Part shown: one piece after another, positions 28,468-37,630 of the stretch
Layout of the letters: each line of letters opens with the position of its first letter
How positions within the stretch are numbered: the first letter of the stretch is position 1
NCBI RefSeq assembly: GCF_025949695.1
Contig: NZ_JAPDFL010000001.1
Span: 310,001-374,000, forward strand
Direction of reading: 5' to 3'
DNA from: Pararhodobacter zhoushanensis
GTDB taxonomy: Bacteria; Pseudomonadota; Alphaproteobacteria; Rhodobacterales; Rhodobacteraceae
DNA: 64,000 bases
Translations under genes and position numbers: made by a program
The notes under the pieces: model-generated
The model's input: the letters and a program-made list of their open reading frames with translations, nothing else
The model's database searches: none
What the model was told of the DNA's origin: nothing

Positions 28468-29640
28468 TCACCGTGACGGCAGGCCAAGGACAGCCTTGGC
28501 CAGAATGTTACGCTGAATCTCGTTCGAGCCGCCGAAAATCGCCGGGGCCCGCGCGTCAAGGAACAGGTTCATCGCGTCGACATGGCCGTCTGCGATGTCC
28601 AGATCATCGTAGAACCGCGCCTCTTCGCCCGCGACGTCGAGGGTTTCTTCGGTGATGCGCTGATAGAGCTCGGTGCAGAACAGCTTGAGCACCGACACAT
28701 CCGCGCCCAGCGTGCCGCCTTCGCGCAGCACCTTGGCGAAGCGCTCGAACGCCGAGCCGAGATCATACAGATCCAGCCGCAGTCTGGCATAGCGCGAGCG
28801 GAACGCCGCATCGTCAAACGCCCCGCGGTCGCGCGCCAGCAGCTCCAGCCGCTTGAGCGCGTATTCGGGCCGCGAGGGCGCGCCCAGAAAGATCCGCTCA
28901 TGCCCCAGAACCGCCTTGGCCAGCGCCCAGCCGCCGTTGATCTCGCCCACGACGTTCTTGACGGGCACCCGCACGTCATCAAAGAACACTTCGCAGAAAT
29001 CGGCCTCTTCGCGCAGGTTGGGGATCGGACGCACGACGACGCCGGGTGAGGTCAGATCGACCAGCAACACGGTGATGCCGCCCTGCGGTTTGGGCGTGTC
29101 CTTGTCGGTGCGCGCCAGCAGCAGGATCCAGTTCGCGCAATGCGCCAGCGTGGTCCAGATCTTCTGGCCGTTGATCACGAATTCATCGCCATCGCGCACC
29201 GCCGAGGTGCGCAAGGACGCCAGATCGGACCCGGCGCCCGGTTCGGAATAGCCCTGACACCAGACGTGTTCGCCGGTCAGGATCTTGGGCAGGAAGAACT
29301 CTTTCTGCGCCTCGGTGCCGAATTCGATCAGCAAGGGGCCGGTCAGGCCGATGCCGTGATCGGGGATGCGCGGACAGCCAAGCCGCGCCCATTCCTCTAC
29401 GTAAACAATATGCTTGGCGGCATTCAGCCCCATGCCGCCATGTTCCTGCGGCCAGATCGGCGACAGCCAGCCCTTGGCCGACAGCGCCAGATACCAGTCG
29501 GCGACCTCGTCGAACACCGGGCGCTGCTTGCGCATGAAGCGCAGATGCGCCGGGCAATGGGCATCGACCCAGTCGCGGAAGATCGCGCGAAACGCCTCGT
29601 CGCTCAGCGCGTTCCAGTCTTGTTGCGCGGGCAGCATCAC
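28468..29640 (-). CDS. Acyl-CoA dehydrogenase (subunit 1 of a probable pair)
   Basis: FAD enzyme of 390 residues. CQGYSEPGAGSDLASLRTSA near residue 125 and INGQKIWTTLAHCANWILLL near residue 150 are family blocks; the C-terminus has FGGSNEIQRNILAKAVLGLP, so the Glu of the YEGT-type catalytic position is Gly here, as in FadE-type enzymes that place the base elsewhere. With the 367-residue dehydrogenase two genes upstream it may form an alpha2-beta2 enzyme like those of steroid side-chain oxidation (inference). The ATG overlaps the enoyl-CoA hydratase stop by 4 bases. Confidence 0.88.
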   Translation of the reverse strand: MMLPAQQDWNALSDEAFRAIFRDWVDAHCPAHLRFMRKQRPVFDEVADWYLALSAKGWLSPIWPQEHGGMGLNAAKHIVYVEEWARLGCPRIPDHGIGLTGPLLIEFGTEAQKEFFLPKILTGEHVWCQGYSEPGAGSDLASLRTSAVRDGDEFVINGQKIWTTLAHCANWILLLARTDKDTPKPQGGITVLLVDLTSPGVVVRPIPNLREEADFCEVFFDDVRVPVKNVVGEINGGWALAKAVLGHERIFLGAPSRPEYALKRLELLARDRGAFDDAAFRSRYARLRLDLYDLGSAFERFAKVLREGGTLGADVSVLKLFCTELYQRITEETLDVAGEEARFYDDLDIADGHVDAMNLFLDARAPAIFGGSNEIQRNILAKAVLGLPSR

Positions 29641-30416
29641 AGTTCATCCTTGAACACGGCCGGGCGTTTTTCGATGAAGGCGCGCATGGCTTCCTTGCTG
29701 TCGTCATGGCGCGTCATCTCGACCGTCAGGTTCTGCTCGAAGCGGTAGCCGTCCTTCAGGCCCATCGTCTCGACCGTGTTGAGCGCGCGCTTGGCCAGAC
29801 GGATGCCCGCCGGGCTTTTCGAGGCGATCTGCCGCGCCAGACCCATCGCGGTTTCCATCAACTCCTCAGGCTCGACGCAGGCTTCGATCAGGCCGCGGCG
29901 ATACAGCTCGCCCGCCGGAACGCGCCAGCCGGTCAGCACCATGCGGCGGGTCAGCGACAGCGGGAAGACCCGCATCGTGTGGCGCACACCGCCCATCAGG
30001 CCGATGTCGATCTCGGGCAGGCCGAACACCGCATTGGTCGAGGCGACGATCATGTCCGAACAGATTGCCAGACCCATGCCCGCGCCCAGCGCCGGGCCGT
30101 TCACAGCGGCGATGACGGGGATGTTCATTTCGGTGATGACAAAGCCCACCTCTCGCGCACGGCGCAGATGGCGATAGGTGTCGCCGGGCGCGCCGTCGGC
30201 GACCTTGGCGCGCGACTTGATGTCGGCCCCGGCGGAAAAGCATTTGCCCGCGCCGGTCAGCACGACACAGCGCACGCCGGGGGTCTCATTCAGTTCGTCG
30301 AACACCTCGATCAGCTCTTCCATGAATTCGCGCGATTGCGCGTTCACCGGCGGGGCATCCATGGTGACCACGGCAATGTGGTCGGCAATCTCGGTCTTGA
30401 TCAAGTCGTTACGCAT
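29637..30416 (-). CDS. Enoyl-CoA hydratase/isomerase family protein
   Basis: Crotonase-fold protein of 259 residues: oxyanion-hole block GKCFSAGADIKSRAKV near residue 58, VNGPALGAGMGLAICSDMIV near residue 105 and FGLPEIDIGLMGGVRHTMRV near residue 130. The second catalytic Glu position (PEI) is present; the first Glu of the usual GGGxELA block reads LGAGMGLA, so hydration may be weak and isomerase or hydrolase activity should be considered. Lies between the two dehydrogenase genes, consistent with one beta-oxidation unit. Confidence 0.87.
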   Translation of the reverse strand: MRNDLIKTEIADHIAVVTMDAPPVNAQSREFMEELIEVFDELNETPGVRCVVLTGAGKCFSAGADIKSRAKVADGAPGDTYRHLRRAREVGFVITEMNIPVIAAVNGPALGAGMGLAICSDMIVASTNAVFGLPEIDIGLMGGVRHTMRVFPLSLTRRMVLTGWRVPAGELYRRGLIEACVEPEELMETAMGLARQIASKSPAGIRLAKRALNTVETMGLKDGYRFEQNLTVEMTRHDDSKEAMRAFIEKRPAVFKDEL

Positions 30417-30428
30417 GGAGTGGTCCTT

Positions 30429-31532
30429 TCAGGCAGCGAGATCGGCATCGAGAAACGCAAGGCGCAGCGCCTCGGGTTGGCCCAGCGTCGCGTTCAGGCT
30501 GATCGCGCGTTTCAGGTACAGGCCGATGTCGCATTGGTCGGTGAAACCCATCGCGCCATGCAGCTGGATGGCTTTGCGGGTGATCGCGGTGGCGGCATCG
30601 CCGGCCCGCGCCTTGGCGGCCAGAACGGCCTGGGCGCGGTCTTCGGCGGTGGTGGTGGCGGCGTGGGCGACGGCGGCGCAGGCGAATTCGGCCTCGGCCC
30701 ACATGTCGACCAAGCGGTGCTGGATGGCTTGAAAGCTGGCGATGGTCTTGCCGAACTGCACGCGGTTGCTGGTGTACTCGACGGTGATCTCCAGCGCGCG
30801 TGAGGCAAGGCCTGCCAGCTCGGCGGCCAGCGCAAGACGGCTGATTTCGATGGCGGCGGTGAGGGCGGCCTCGACGGCCTCGCCCCGGCCCAGAACCTGC
30901 GACGCGGTGACCGGCACCGCATGCAGCGTCACCCGCGCCAGTGTCGCACCATCAACACCGGGGCGCTGGTGGAGGCGCAGCCCTTCGGCCCCGGCGTCCA
31001 GATGGACCAGCGCCAACCCGTCGGCATCCTGCGCCAGCACCAGAAAGCCGGTGGCGGCGCTGGCCCCCGAAACCAGATGCGCCTCGCCGGTCAGCGTAGC
31101 GTCTGCGGTCAGGGACAGGGGCGCACGGCAACCGCGCGCGTCCTGCCACAGCACCGGCAGGATCTGTGCGCCCGCAATCAGCCCCTCGGCCATCGGCAGA
31201 ATGGCGGCGCTGCGCGTCAACCCGGCCAGCAGCGCGCCGGGGAACACGGCCAGCGGCGTGTAGGCTTCGGTCAGCAGCGCGCGGCCCAGCGCCTCGGCCA
31301 GCACGACCAGTTCGGCACTGCCCAGCCCCATGCCGCCCAGATCCTCGGGCAGGGTCAGGCCCAGAAACCCGGCCTCGGCCATGGCGCTCCAGACACCGGC
31401 GTCCAGATCGGCGCCCTCGGCACGACGGCGGCGCATCGTGGCCGGGCCATCGGCGCGGGCGGCCAGCCCGGCCACACTGTCGCGCAGCATGGACAGGGTG
31501 GAGTCAGGGTCATCGAGTAGGATCAGGGGCAT
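30429..31532 (-). CDS. Acyl-CoA dehydrogenase (subunit 2 of a probable pair)
   Basis: Protein of 367 residues of the acyl-CoA dehydrogenase family: AMAEAGFLGLTLPEDLGGMG near residue 50, AIQHRLVDMWAEAEFACAAV near residue 260, and KAIQLHGAMGFTDQCDIGLY near residue 325. It has no NEIQRN-type C-terminal motif, while its partner at 28468 does, fitting the split-function pairs known for ring-substrate acyl-CoA dehydrogenases. First gene of the seven-gene minus unit; a TTCAC-type palindrome lies 208 bases upstream. Confidence 0.86.
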   Translation of the reverse strand: MPLILLDDPDSTLSMLRDSVAGLAARADGPATMRRRRAEGADLDAGVWSAMAEAGFLGLTLPEDLGGMGLGSAELVVLAEALGRALLTEAYTPLAVFPGALLAGLTRSAAILPMAEGLIAGAQILPVLWQDARGCRAPLSLTADATLTGEAHLVSGASAATGFLVLAQDADGLALVHLDAGAEGLRLHQRPGVDGATLARVTLHAVPVTASQVLGRGEAVEAALTAAIEISRLALAAELAGLASRALEITVEYTSNRVQFGKTIASFQAIQHRLVDMWAEAEFACAAVAHAATTTAEDRAQAVLAAKARAGDAATAITRKAIQLHGAMGFTDQCDIGLYLKRAISLNATLGQPEALRLAFLDADLAA

Positions 31533-31739
31533 GTCGCCTCCGGCTGTTGCACATGGGGCGCGCGTCGCACCCGATCTGTCAGCGGAGCAGCCCGAAACAC
31601 CCCGTCGCCGCAGGCTGTGCGGCCGGTTTTGTGGTGTTGTGAGAGCCTCCCTGACGGATCGAAATCCACGCCCTTCCGTGTTCTAGGAGCCGGGCTTTTG
31701 GCCAACTTGTCAAAACCTATCGCATGGAGAGCAAACAGT

Positions 31740-31753
31740 TTCACAAGTATGAA
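31740..31753. promoter_or_regulatory. Degenerate IclR-type palindrome before the dehydrogenase unit
   Basis: TTCAC-AAGT-ATGAA matches the iclR-site arms with one mismatch and is embedded in the longer palindromic string GTTTCACAAGTATGAAAAC. It lies in the 308-base gap between the dehydrogenase start (31532) and frcA. The rest of that gap shows no gene; the frcA terminator occupies 31787-31819. Confidence 0.5.
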
Positions 31754-31786
31754 AACCGCGCGCGGCCAGACACACCGCACACAGCG

Positions 31787-31819
31787 AAAAGCGCCACCGG
31801 ACGGCTTGTCCGATGGCGC
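31787..31819 (-). terminator. Rho-independent terminator after frcA
   Basis: Read on the minus strand, GCGCCATCGGAC and GTCCGGTGGCGC pair over 12 bases with one mismatch, with a 5-base loop, and run into TTTT (plus strand 31787-31790). It lies 22 bases past the frcA stop. Confidence 0.82.
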
Positions 31820-31840
31820 CCGGTAGCGGTGCTGTCCGGT

Positions 31841-32623
31841 TCAGGCTGCGGTCAGCGCGGGGGCTTCTTTCGCGCCGGTCATGAAGGCGACGGCATCGGA
31901 CATGGTATAGTCCTTGGGGTCGATCACACACAGCCGTTTGCCCAACCGGTGAATATGGATGCGGTCGGCGACCTCGAACACATGCGGCATGTTGTGGCTG
32001 ATCAGCACAATCGGGATGCCCCTGTCGCGCACGTCCTTGATCAGCTCCAGCACTCGGCGGCTTTCCTTGACGCCCAGCGCGGCAGTCGGTTCGTCCATGA
32101 TGATGAACTTGGTCGCGAAGGCCGCAGCGCGCGCCACGGCGACGCCCTGACGCTGCCCGCCCGAAAGCGTCTCGATGGTCTGGTTGATCGACTGGACGGT
32201 CATCAGCCCCAGCTCGGTCAGCTTTTCACGGGCGAATTTCTCCATCGCCTTCTTGTCCAGCAGGCCCAGATACTTGCCGAAGACGTCGTTGCGACGGATC
32301 TCACGCCCGGTGAACATGTTGTCGGCAATCGACAGGGCCGGCGACAGGGCGAGGGTCTGGTAGACGATCTCGATCCCCATGGCGCGGGAGTCGATGGGGG
32401 ACGAGAAGTTGACCGGCTTGCCCTCGATCAGGATCTCGCCCGCATCGGGCTGGATCGCGCCGCAGATCGCCTTGACGATCGACGATTTCCCCGCCCCGTT
32501 GTCGCCAATGACGGCAAGGATCTCTCCGGGCATGAGGTCGAAATCGGCGTTGTCGATGGCCGTGACATGGCCGTAGCGTTTGACGATCCCGGTGGCTTTG
32601 ACGACAGGGGTGATCCCAGACAT
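31841..32623 (-). CDS. frcA: Sugar ABC transporter ATPase (FrcA-like)
   Basis: ATPase of 260 residues: Walker A GDNGAGKSSIVKAICG near residue 38, signature LSGGQRQGVAVARAAAF near residue 140, Walker B FIIMDEPTAALGVKE. It has one nucleotide-binding domain, as in FrcA of the rhizobial fructose/mannose/ribose system, rather than the doubled domain of RbsA/XylG. ATG 32623 overlaps the stop of the permease by one base. The sugar cannot be named with certainty. Confidence 0.88.
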   Translation of the reverse strand: MSGITPVVKATGIVKRYGHVTAIDNADFDLMPGEILAVIGDNGAGKSSIVKAICGAIQPDAGEILIEGKPVNFSSPIDSRAMGIEIVYQTLALSPALSIADNMFTGREIRRNDVFGKYLGLLDKKAMEKFAREKLTELGLMTVQSINQTIETLSGGQRQGVAVARAAAFATKFIIMDEPTAALGVKESRRVLELIKDVRDRGIPIVLISHNMPHVFEVADRIHIHRLGKRLCVIDPKDYTMSDAVAFMTGAKEAPALTAA

Positions 32624-33699
32624 TATGCCGATACCTTTCTGATCCACTGGTCGATGGCGACCGCGATGATGATAAGCCAGCCGGTGGCGAAGACCTGCCA
32701 GAGCACGTCGACCCCAGCCAGACGCAGCCCCGATTCAAAGACGCCGACGATCAGCGCCCCGAACAGCGCGCCCAGGATCGAGCCCCGTCCGCCGAACAGC
32801 GAGATCCCCCCGATCACCACAGCGGTGATGCTGGACAGGTTGCCCTCATAGAAGCTCTGCGGCGAGATCGCACCGACCCGGCCGATCGAGGCCCAGGCAG
32901 CAATCGCGCAGATGAACCCGGCAACCATATAGACCTGCACCAGCGTGCGGTTGGTGCGGATACCGGCCATTTCGGCGGCCTCCTTGTCGTCGCCGATCAT
33001 ATAGACATGGCGGCCCCAGGCGGTCTTGTTGAGCACATACCAGAGCACCACAAAGATCGCGACCATCAACAAGGAGCCATAGGTCAGCCGCGCCGATCCC
33101 AGAATGATGTTGGTGCCGAAGAACTTCAGGAAGCTGGCATTCGCATCGATATCCTGACTGCGGATCGACTGCGCGCCTGACAACCACAGGTTCAGCGCAA
33201 AGAAGATGTTCCAGGTGCCCAGCGTGACAATGAAGGGCGGAAGTTTGATCTTGGTGACCAACAGCCCGTTCAGCAACCCCGCCGCCGCCCCGGCAACAAA
33301 GCCAAGCAGCAGTGCCAGCACGGTGGGCACGCCCAGATTGACACCCAGATTGCCCATGATCACGCTGATCAGCACCATGATCGCGGCGACGGACAGGTCG
33401 ATACCGGCGGTGATGATCACCAGACTCTGCGCGGCGGCCAGAATACCGATGATCGACACCTGCTGCATGATCAGGGTCAGGTTGAAGGGGGTGAAGAACC
33501 GCTCGCCCGCGATCAGACCAAAGGCCACAATGGCGACGGCCAGCACGATGATCGGCACCAACGTCGGGTTGGCATGCAATGTGTGCTGCACCCGCTGCAA
33601 GGGCGCGCGACGCTTGTTGGCGAAGTCAGCGACAGAGGTGTCACTTTGGTTCAGAGTCTGTTCGAACTCTTGCCCCGATGCGGTGGATCGCTCTGCCAT
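32623..33699 (-). CDS. frcC: Sugar ABC transporter permease (FrcC-like)
   Basis: Membrane protein of 358 residues of the RbsC/FrcC family. ILAAAQSLVIITAGIDLSVA near residue 95 is the family signature, followed by GLLNGLLVTKIKLPPFIVTL near residue 145 and SLFGGRGSILGALFGALIVG near residue 300. A long hydrophilic N-terminus (about 45 residues) precedes the first helix. Start ATG 33699 has a GGAGG-like ribosome site; the longer frame is not needed. Middle gene of frcB-frcC-frcA. Confidence 0.88.
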   Translation of the reverse strand: MAERSTASGQEFEQTLNQSDTSVADFANKRRAPLQRVQHTLHANPTLVPIIVLAVAIVAFGLIAGERFFTPFNLTLIMQQVSIIGILAAAQSLVIITAGIDLSVAAIMVLISVIMGNLGVNLGVPTVLALLLGFVAGAAAGLLNGLLVTKIKLPPFIVTLGTWNIFFALNLWLSGAQSIRSQDIDANASFLKFFGTNIILGSARLTYGSLLMVAIFVVLWYVLNKTAWGRHVYMIGDDKEAAEMAGIRTNRTLVQVYMVAGFICAIAAWASIGRVGAISPQSFYEGNLSSITAVVIGGISLFGGRGSILGALFGALIVGVFESGLRLAGVDVLWQVFATGWLIIIAVAIDQWIRKVSA

Positions 33700-33770
33700 C
33701 TTTTCCTCCAACAGAGAAGTTTCGGGCCGTTGTGTCACGCACCCCAAGAGCCGTGGCTCGCGTCACCTGC

Positions 33771-33793
33771 GGCCGGGCGCTGACCGCCCGGCC
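33771..33793 (-). terminator. Hairpin between frcB and frcC
   Basis: GGCCGGGCG (33771-33779) pairs perfectly with CGCCCGGCC (33785-33793). It lies 17 bases past the frcB stop, without a T run. Likely a partial terminator or mRNA stabiliser that raises binding-protein yield relative to permease. Confidence 0.6.
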
Positions 33794-33810
33794 GTCGGTC
33801 GTTCAGGGGA

Positions 33811-34821
33811 TCAGCCCCAGCAGAGCGACAGCGCTTCCTGCGAGGTGATCGAGTCGATGCCTTCCACCGGGTGATCGGTGACCAGCGTAACCCCGGTGTT
33901 GAAGAAATCCAGCCCGGGGGTGTTCTCGGGCCGCGTGCCATCTGCCGCAAAGGCGATGATCGCGTCGATACCCATGGCCGCCATGCGCAGCGGGAACTGC
34001 ATCGAGGTCGCGCCGATGATGCCTTCCGAGACGTTCTGCACGCCCGGGCAACCGCCATCGACCGAAACGATGATCGCCTGTTCTTCCAGACCAAAGGCGC
34101 GCAGGGCTTCATAGGCACCGGCGGCGGCGGGCTCGTTGATCGTGTAGACCACGTTGACGCCCGGATCGAGCTGGAGAAGGTTCTCCATCGCCGTGCGGCC
34201 ACCCTCTTCGTTGCCGTTGGTCACGTCGTTGCCGACGATGCGCTCATCGGTTTCGTCGCCGATGTCGGTCGGGTCCATGATGTCGACGCCAAAGCCCTGC
34301 AGGAACCCGTTGTTGCGCAGATAGTCGACCGAGATTTCCGAGGCGTTGAGGTCCAGCAACGCGATGCGCGCGCCCGAGGTGTCGCCCATGGTCGATGCGG
34401 CCCATTGGCCGATCAGTTGACCGGCAACGAAGTTGTCGGTGGCGAAGGTCGCGTCGGCGGTATCGGCAGGCTCGAACGGGGTATCCAGCGCGATGACCAG
34501 AATGCCGGCTTCACGGGCCTGCGTCACGACCGGTGCCAGCGCCCGGGAATCCGACGGCGTGATCAGGATGCCGGCCGCGCCCGCCGCGATGCAGGTTTCA
34601 ACGGCGGCAACTTGCGCTTCGACATCACCGTCGATGGCACCGGCATAGGTCAGCAGGTTGATGCCTGCGGCGTTCGCGGCTTCGGTCGCGCCTTCGCGCA
34701 TTTTCACAAAGAACGGGTTGGTGTCGGTCTTGGTGATCAGGCAGGCGGTGGCGTCCTGAGCCATCGCACCCGTGGTCATCGCGGCCAGAGCAAGCGCCGA
34801 GCTGGTGAGCAGTAGTTTCAT
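33811..34821 (-). CDS. frcB: Sugar ABC transporter substrate-binding protein (FrcB-like)
   Basis: Periplasmic protein of 336 residues with signal peptide (cleavage after TGAMA, about residue 21). The mature part starts [20 protein letters not shown], typical of RbsB/FrcB-type binding proteins, with [20 protein letters not shown] near residue 55 and [20 protein letters not shown] near residue 85. First gene of the operon, 109 bases from the ROK operator. The ROK neighbour and the subunit sizes point to a fructose/mannose/ribose-type system. Confidence 0.9.
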   Translation of the reverse strand: MKLLLTSSALALAAMTTGAMAQDATACLITKTDTNPFFVKMREGATEAANAAGINLLTYAGAIDGDVEAQVAAVETCIAAGAAGILITPSDSRALAPVVTQAREAGILVIALDTPFEPADTADATFATDNFVAGQLIGQWAASTMGDTSGARIALLDLNASEISVDYLRNNGFLQGFGVDIMDPTDIGDETDERIVGNDVTNGNEEGGRTAMENLLQLDPGVNVVYTINEPAAAGAYEALRAFGLEEQAIIVSVDGGCPGVQNVSEGIIGATSMQFPLRMAAMGIDAIIAFAADGTRPENTPGLDFFNTGVTLVTDHPVEGIDSITSQEALSLCWG

Positions 34822-34929
34822 GGTGTCCTCCCTTTGATCCCTTGGTGTCCGGTGCGGCTGCCCCGATACCCCCTGCCGCATCCTCAAGGGCAGGTGACGC
34901 TCAAATGACCTGATTCCCTTGAGTCTGTC

Positions 34930-34958
34930 AATTAATAAATCAAGTTGATTTACTAATT
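34930..34958. promoter_or_regulatory. 29-bp palindromic operator of the ROK repressor
   Basis: Centred on G34944, arms 34930-34943 and 34945-34958 pair in 13 of 14 positions; the core is TAAATCAA-G-TTGATTTA. It is AT-rich in a GC-rich genome and lies between divergent frcB and the ROK gene (38 bases from the ROK start), as expected for a dimeric winged-helix repressor. The remaining intergenic bases 34822-34995 must hold both promoters. Confidence 0.82.
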
Positions 34959-34995
34959 CATCCATGCGACCTTTCCTTGGGTCAGAGAGGCGACT

Positions 34996-36207
34996 ATGGT
35001 CCGCAGCATGGATGGCGATCACGTCAGAGAACTGTCAGGGGGCGTCAGCCAAAGCGGGGTTCGTGATCACAACGAACGCCTGATCCTGTCTGTCATCCAT
35101 CGCTATGGTGCCATGCCCGGCATCGACGTGGCCCGGCGCACGGGCCTGTCGACACAGACCGCCTCGATCATCACGCGCAAGCTGGAAGGCGACGGCATCC
35201 TGCGGCGCGGCGCACCCAATCGCGGCAAGGTCGGCAAGCCGTCGATCCCAATGGAGCTGAACCCCGACGGCGTGCTGGCCTTCGGTCTCAAGATCGGTCG
35301 GCGCAGCGCGGATCTGTTGCTGCTGGATTTCGCGGGCACCGTGCGCGCGCAGATCCACACCACCTATCCCTACCCGCTGCCCGAGAACGTCTTTCGCTTC
35401 CTCAAGGACGGGCTGGAAACGATGCTGGGGCACCTGCCGCCTGCCCTGCTGCCGCGCATCTGCGGCATCGGCATCGCAACGCCGTTCGAGCTGTGGAAAT
35501 GGCACAACATCGTCGGCCTTGCCGCTGACAAGTTCCGCTCGTGGAAGGATGTGGATTTCGCCCATGAGGTCGCGCAGTTCAGCGACCTGCCCGCCTTTGT
35601 CGTCAACGACGGCACCGCCGCCTGCCACGCCGAACACCTCTACGGGCGTGGCAGACAGTTCCGCGACTACGCGTATTTCTTCATCGGCTCGTTCATCGGC
35701 GGCGGCGTGGCGCTCAATGGCACGGTGTTCGAGGGCAATCAGGGCAACGCGGGTGCGTTGGGGTCCATGCGCAGCACCGGGCCACTGGGCGAAAGCCAGC
35801 AGCTGATCGACGTGGCTTCCCTGCATCTGCTCGAGGCGCGTCTGATCGAAGCCGGGATCAACCCGCAGATCCTGTGGCAAACGCCGCAGGACTGGACCGG
35901 GCTGGCGCGCTATGTCGATCCGTGGATCGGCGAAACGGCGCAGGAACTGGCCAAGGCCTCGCTGTCGATCTGCTCGGTGATTGATTTCGAGGCCATCGTC
36001 ATCGACGGGGCCTTCCCGCCCGATGTCCGCAGCGAACTGGTCGAGCGGGTGCGGCGCTATCTGGTCAATCAGGACAAGCGCGGGCTGATCGAACCCCGGA
36101 TCGAGGCGGGCAGCGTGGGCGAGAACGCCCGCGCCGTGGGTGCCGCCAGCAGCCCGATCTTTTCGCAATATCTGCTCAACACCAACGCGGGTCTGTCAGC
36201 CTACTGA
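34996..36207 (+). CDS. ROK family transcriptional regulator (FrcR-like)
   Basis: Protein of 403 residues: N-terminal winged helix ([40 protein letters not shown], residues 28-70) and a C-terminal ROK sugar-kinase-like domain ([18 protein letters not shown] near residue 205, [14 protein letters not shown] near 230). The usual Zn-binding ROK cluster CxCGxxGC is not visible, so kinase activity is unlikely. It is divergent from frcBCA and should repress it until the sugar or its phosphate binds. An ATG at 35008 is an alternative start. Confidence 0.88.
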   Translation: MVRSMDGDHVRELSGGVSQSGVRDHNERLILSVIHRYGAMPGIDVARRTGLSTQTASIITRKLEGDGILRRGAPNRGKVGKPSIPMELNPDGVLAFGLKIGRRSADLLLLDFAGTVRAQIHTTYPYPLPENVFRFLKDGLETMLGHLPPALLPRICGIGIATPFELWKWHNIVGLAADKFRSWKDVDFAHEVAQFSDLPAFVVNDGTAACHAEHLYGRGRQFRDYAYFFIGSFIGGGVALNGTVFEGNQGNAGALGSMRSTGPLGESQQLIDVASLHLLEARLIEAGINPQILWQTPQDWTGLARYVDPWIGETAQELAKASLSICSVIDFEAIVIDGAFPPDVRSELVERVRRYLVNQDKRGLIEPRIEAGSVGENARAVGAASSPIFSQYLLNTNAGLSAY

Positions 36208-36209
36208 CC

Positions 36210-36581
36210 TCAGGCGACCGGCGTTTCCTGATGCGACAGGCGCACCCATCGGCCGTCGTCGCGCAGATAGGTCGAGACGCAAAGCGCCTCGTAGATCGGT
36301 GCATCCTCTCGCTCGGCCGAGGCGCGGTAAGCCAGCACGGCGACGTCTTTCTGGCGGCTATAGGTCTTCTCGGTCATCGTGATCGAGCGCCAGAGCGGCT
36401 GGTCTTTCAGGTGCTGCCAGATGGTCTGACCCTGCAGGATTCCCGGCGCATAGGGCAGGATCATCACCGCACCCGTCGCCGAGGTGCCCCGTGCCGCATC
36501 CAGTCCGGCGGTCCAGAAATGCTCTTCCATCTCCCACAGATCGGGCTCGTGGTGGCGACTCAGGGTCACGGCGCGCATCAT
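36210..36581 (-). CDS. NTF2/SnoaL-like (DUF4440-type) small protein
   Basis: Protein of 123 residues: EPDLWEMEEHFWTAGLDAAR near residue 11, then LPYAPGILQGQTIWQHLKDQ and RQKDVAVLAYRASAERED, ending RDDGRWVRLSHQETPV, a standard DUF4440-type strand pattern. Such proteins often hold small ligands or act as stress-associated proteins. It overlaps the upstream membrane-protein gene by 4 bases and so is co-translated with it. The stop is 3 bases from the convergent ROK stop. Confidence 0.75.
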   Translation of the reverse strand: MMRAVTLSRHHEPDLWEMEEHFWTAGLDAARGTSATGAVMILPYAPGILQGQTIWQHLKDQPLWRSITMTEKTYSRQKDVAVLAYRASAEREDAPIYEALCVSTYLRDDGRWVRLSHQETPVA

Positions 36582-37000
36582 CCGCCCGCCCCCAACGGCG
36601 CAAAGAAGAAGAGCTGCGCCAGGATCAGCAGCACCACCGACACCGCGATGATCGCGCCGAGCGGCAGCGCCTGCGTCGCCGCGCCCAATGTGCCCGGCAG
36701 CTTGGGCGTCTGGCGCATGCGTTCGGGCAGCAAACGGGTCAGCCGGTCCGAGGTTGCCGCGTGTTCGCGCACCATGGCCGGAACATCGCGAAAACTGGCC
36801 AGCAAAGCGCCCAACCGGCTGCGCGCCGCCTCGCGCGGCAGCGCGCCCAGCTCGGACGCTTCTTTCCACGGATCGAGACCGAGACGGGCCAGCGCAGACA
36901 GAACGGTCACCACAAAGCCGTTCTGGTCATCGCCCACCGGCGCATACAGAAACGCATCGAATTGCGTGCCGTGCGGGTGTTCAATCGAGGGTCCGCTCAT
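36578..37000 (-). CDS. Small protein with C-terminal membrane anchor
   Basis: Protein of 140 residues, not recognised. A cytoplasmic region of about 110 residues (LSALARLGLDPWKEASELGA near residue 40, REAARSRLGALLASFRDVPA near 60) is followed by one hydrophobic helix at about 112-134 (LGAIIAVSVVLLILAQLFFF), so it is a tail-anchored protein. ATG 37000 has a GGAGATCACC ribosome site. It is translationally coupled to the DUF4440-type gene. The gap 37001-37336 holds no further gene I can support. Confidence 0.7.
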   Translation of the reverse strand: MSGPSIEHPHGTQFDAFLYAPVGDDQNGFVVTVLSALARLGLDPWKEASELGALPREAARSRLGALLASFRDVPAMVREHAATSDRLTRLLPERMRQTPKLPGTLGAATQALPLGAIIAVSVVLLILAQLFFFAPLGAGG

Positions 37001-37336
37001 GGTGATCTCCTGCGTTCGCACAGCGCCGGGCGTGGCGCAACGGCGTCTTCTGTCCTGTGTCGTCCCCAGAAGCGATCAACACGCAGACAGGATCCGCCCA
37101 TAGTACAGGCCATGCGTCGCCCCGTGCTGATCCAGATCAGCACGGATACGGGCTAAGCCCTCCGGTTCCGCCCATAGATCACGCGATGCGCCGACACGGC
37201 ACTAACCTCGATCAGTCTGACCTTGCTGCGCGCGCGGTATCGTGCGTGTGTGTGGTGATGACGCCCCAGGCGCCGGACACGACGCCGTGCAGGGGCGCAG
37301 CCCGCCCGACGCAGCGACCTCAGCCAAGGAAACCGG

Positions 37337-37630
37337 ATGAACACGCGGTCAACCCGTTCGACCCTGACGTTTGCCCGACCGTTCCGATTGAGGGGATACC
37401 CCGACAAGCTACCGGCGGGCGATTACGAGATCATCACCGAAACCGACGCGTCCCCGCCAGGCTCGGCGCGCTATTTGAGCGTACCCGGAACCGGCTTTCT
37501 CAACGGCGTGACCGAATTGCGCCAGACCACCGGACGCGATCTTGAGGCGGCCCTCTGCCGTGCTCAGGAGGGCCGCAATGGCCCAGGCTTAAGCGATGCG
37601 GCGCTATCTCCGCAGGAGGACTTGATTTGA
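37337..37630 (+). CDS. Hypothetical small protein, LPAG-Y family, paralogue of 39098-39571
   Basis: Protein of 97 residues. The segment FARPFRLRGYPDKLPAGDYE with following IITETD matches FERAFTLPGLHETLPAGAYR and IETE in the gene at 39098, so the two are related. I know similar short proteins in Rhizobiales and Rhodobacterales but no function. The end overlaps the next gene by 4 bases, showing coupled translation. Confidence 0.65.
   Translation: MNTRSTRSTLTFARPFRLRGYPDKLPAGDYEIITETDASPPGSARYLSVPGTGFLNGVTELRQTTGRDLEAALCRAQEGRNGPGLSDAALSPQEDLI

Noticed and set aside
31724..32851. 375-residue plus-strand frame opposite frcA
   Set aside because: Shadow of the ABC ATPase gene, which has all its motifs on the minus strand.
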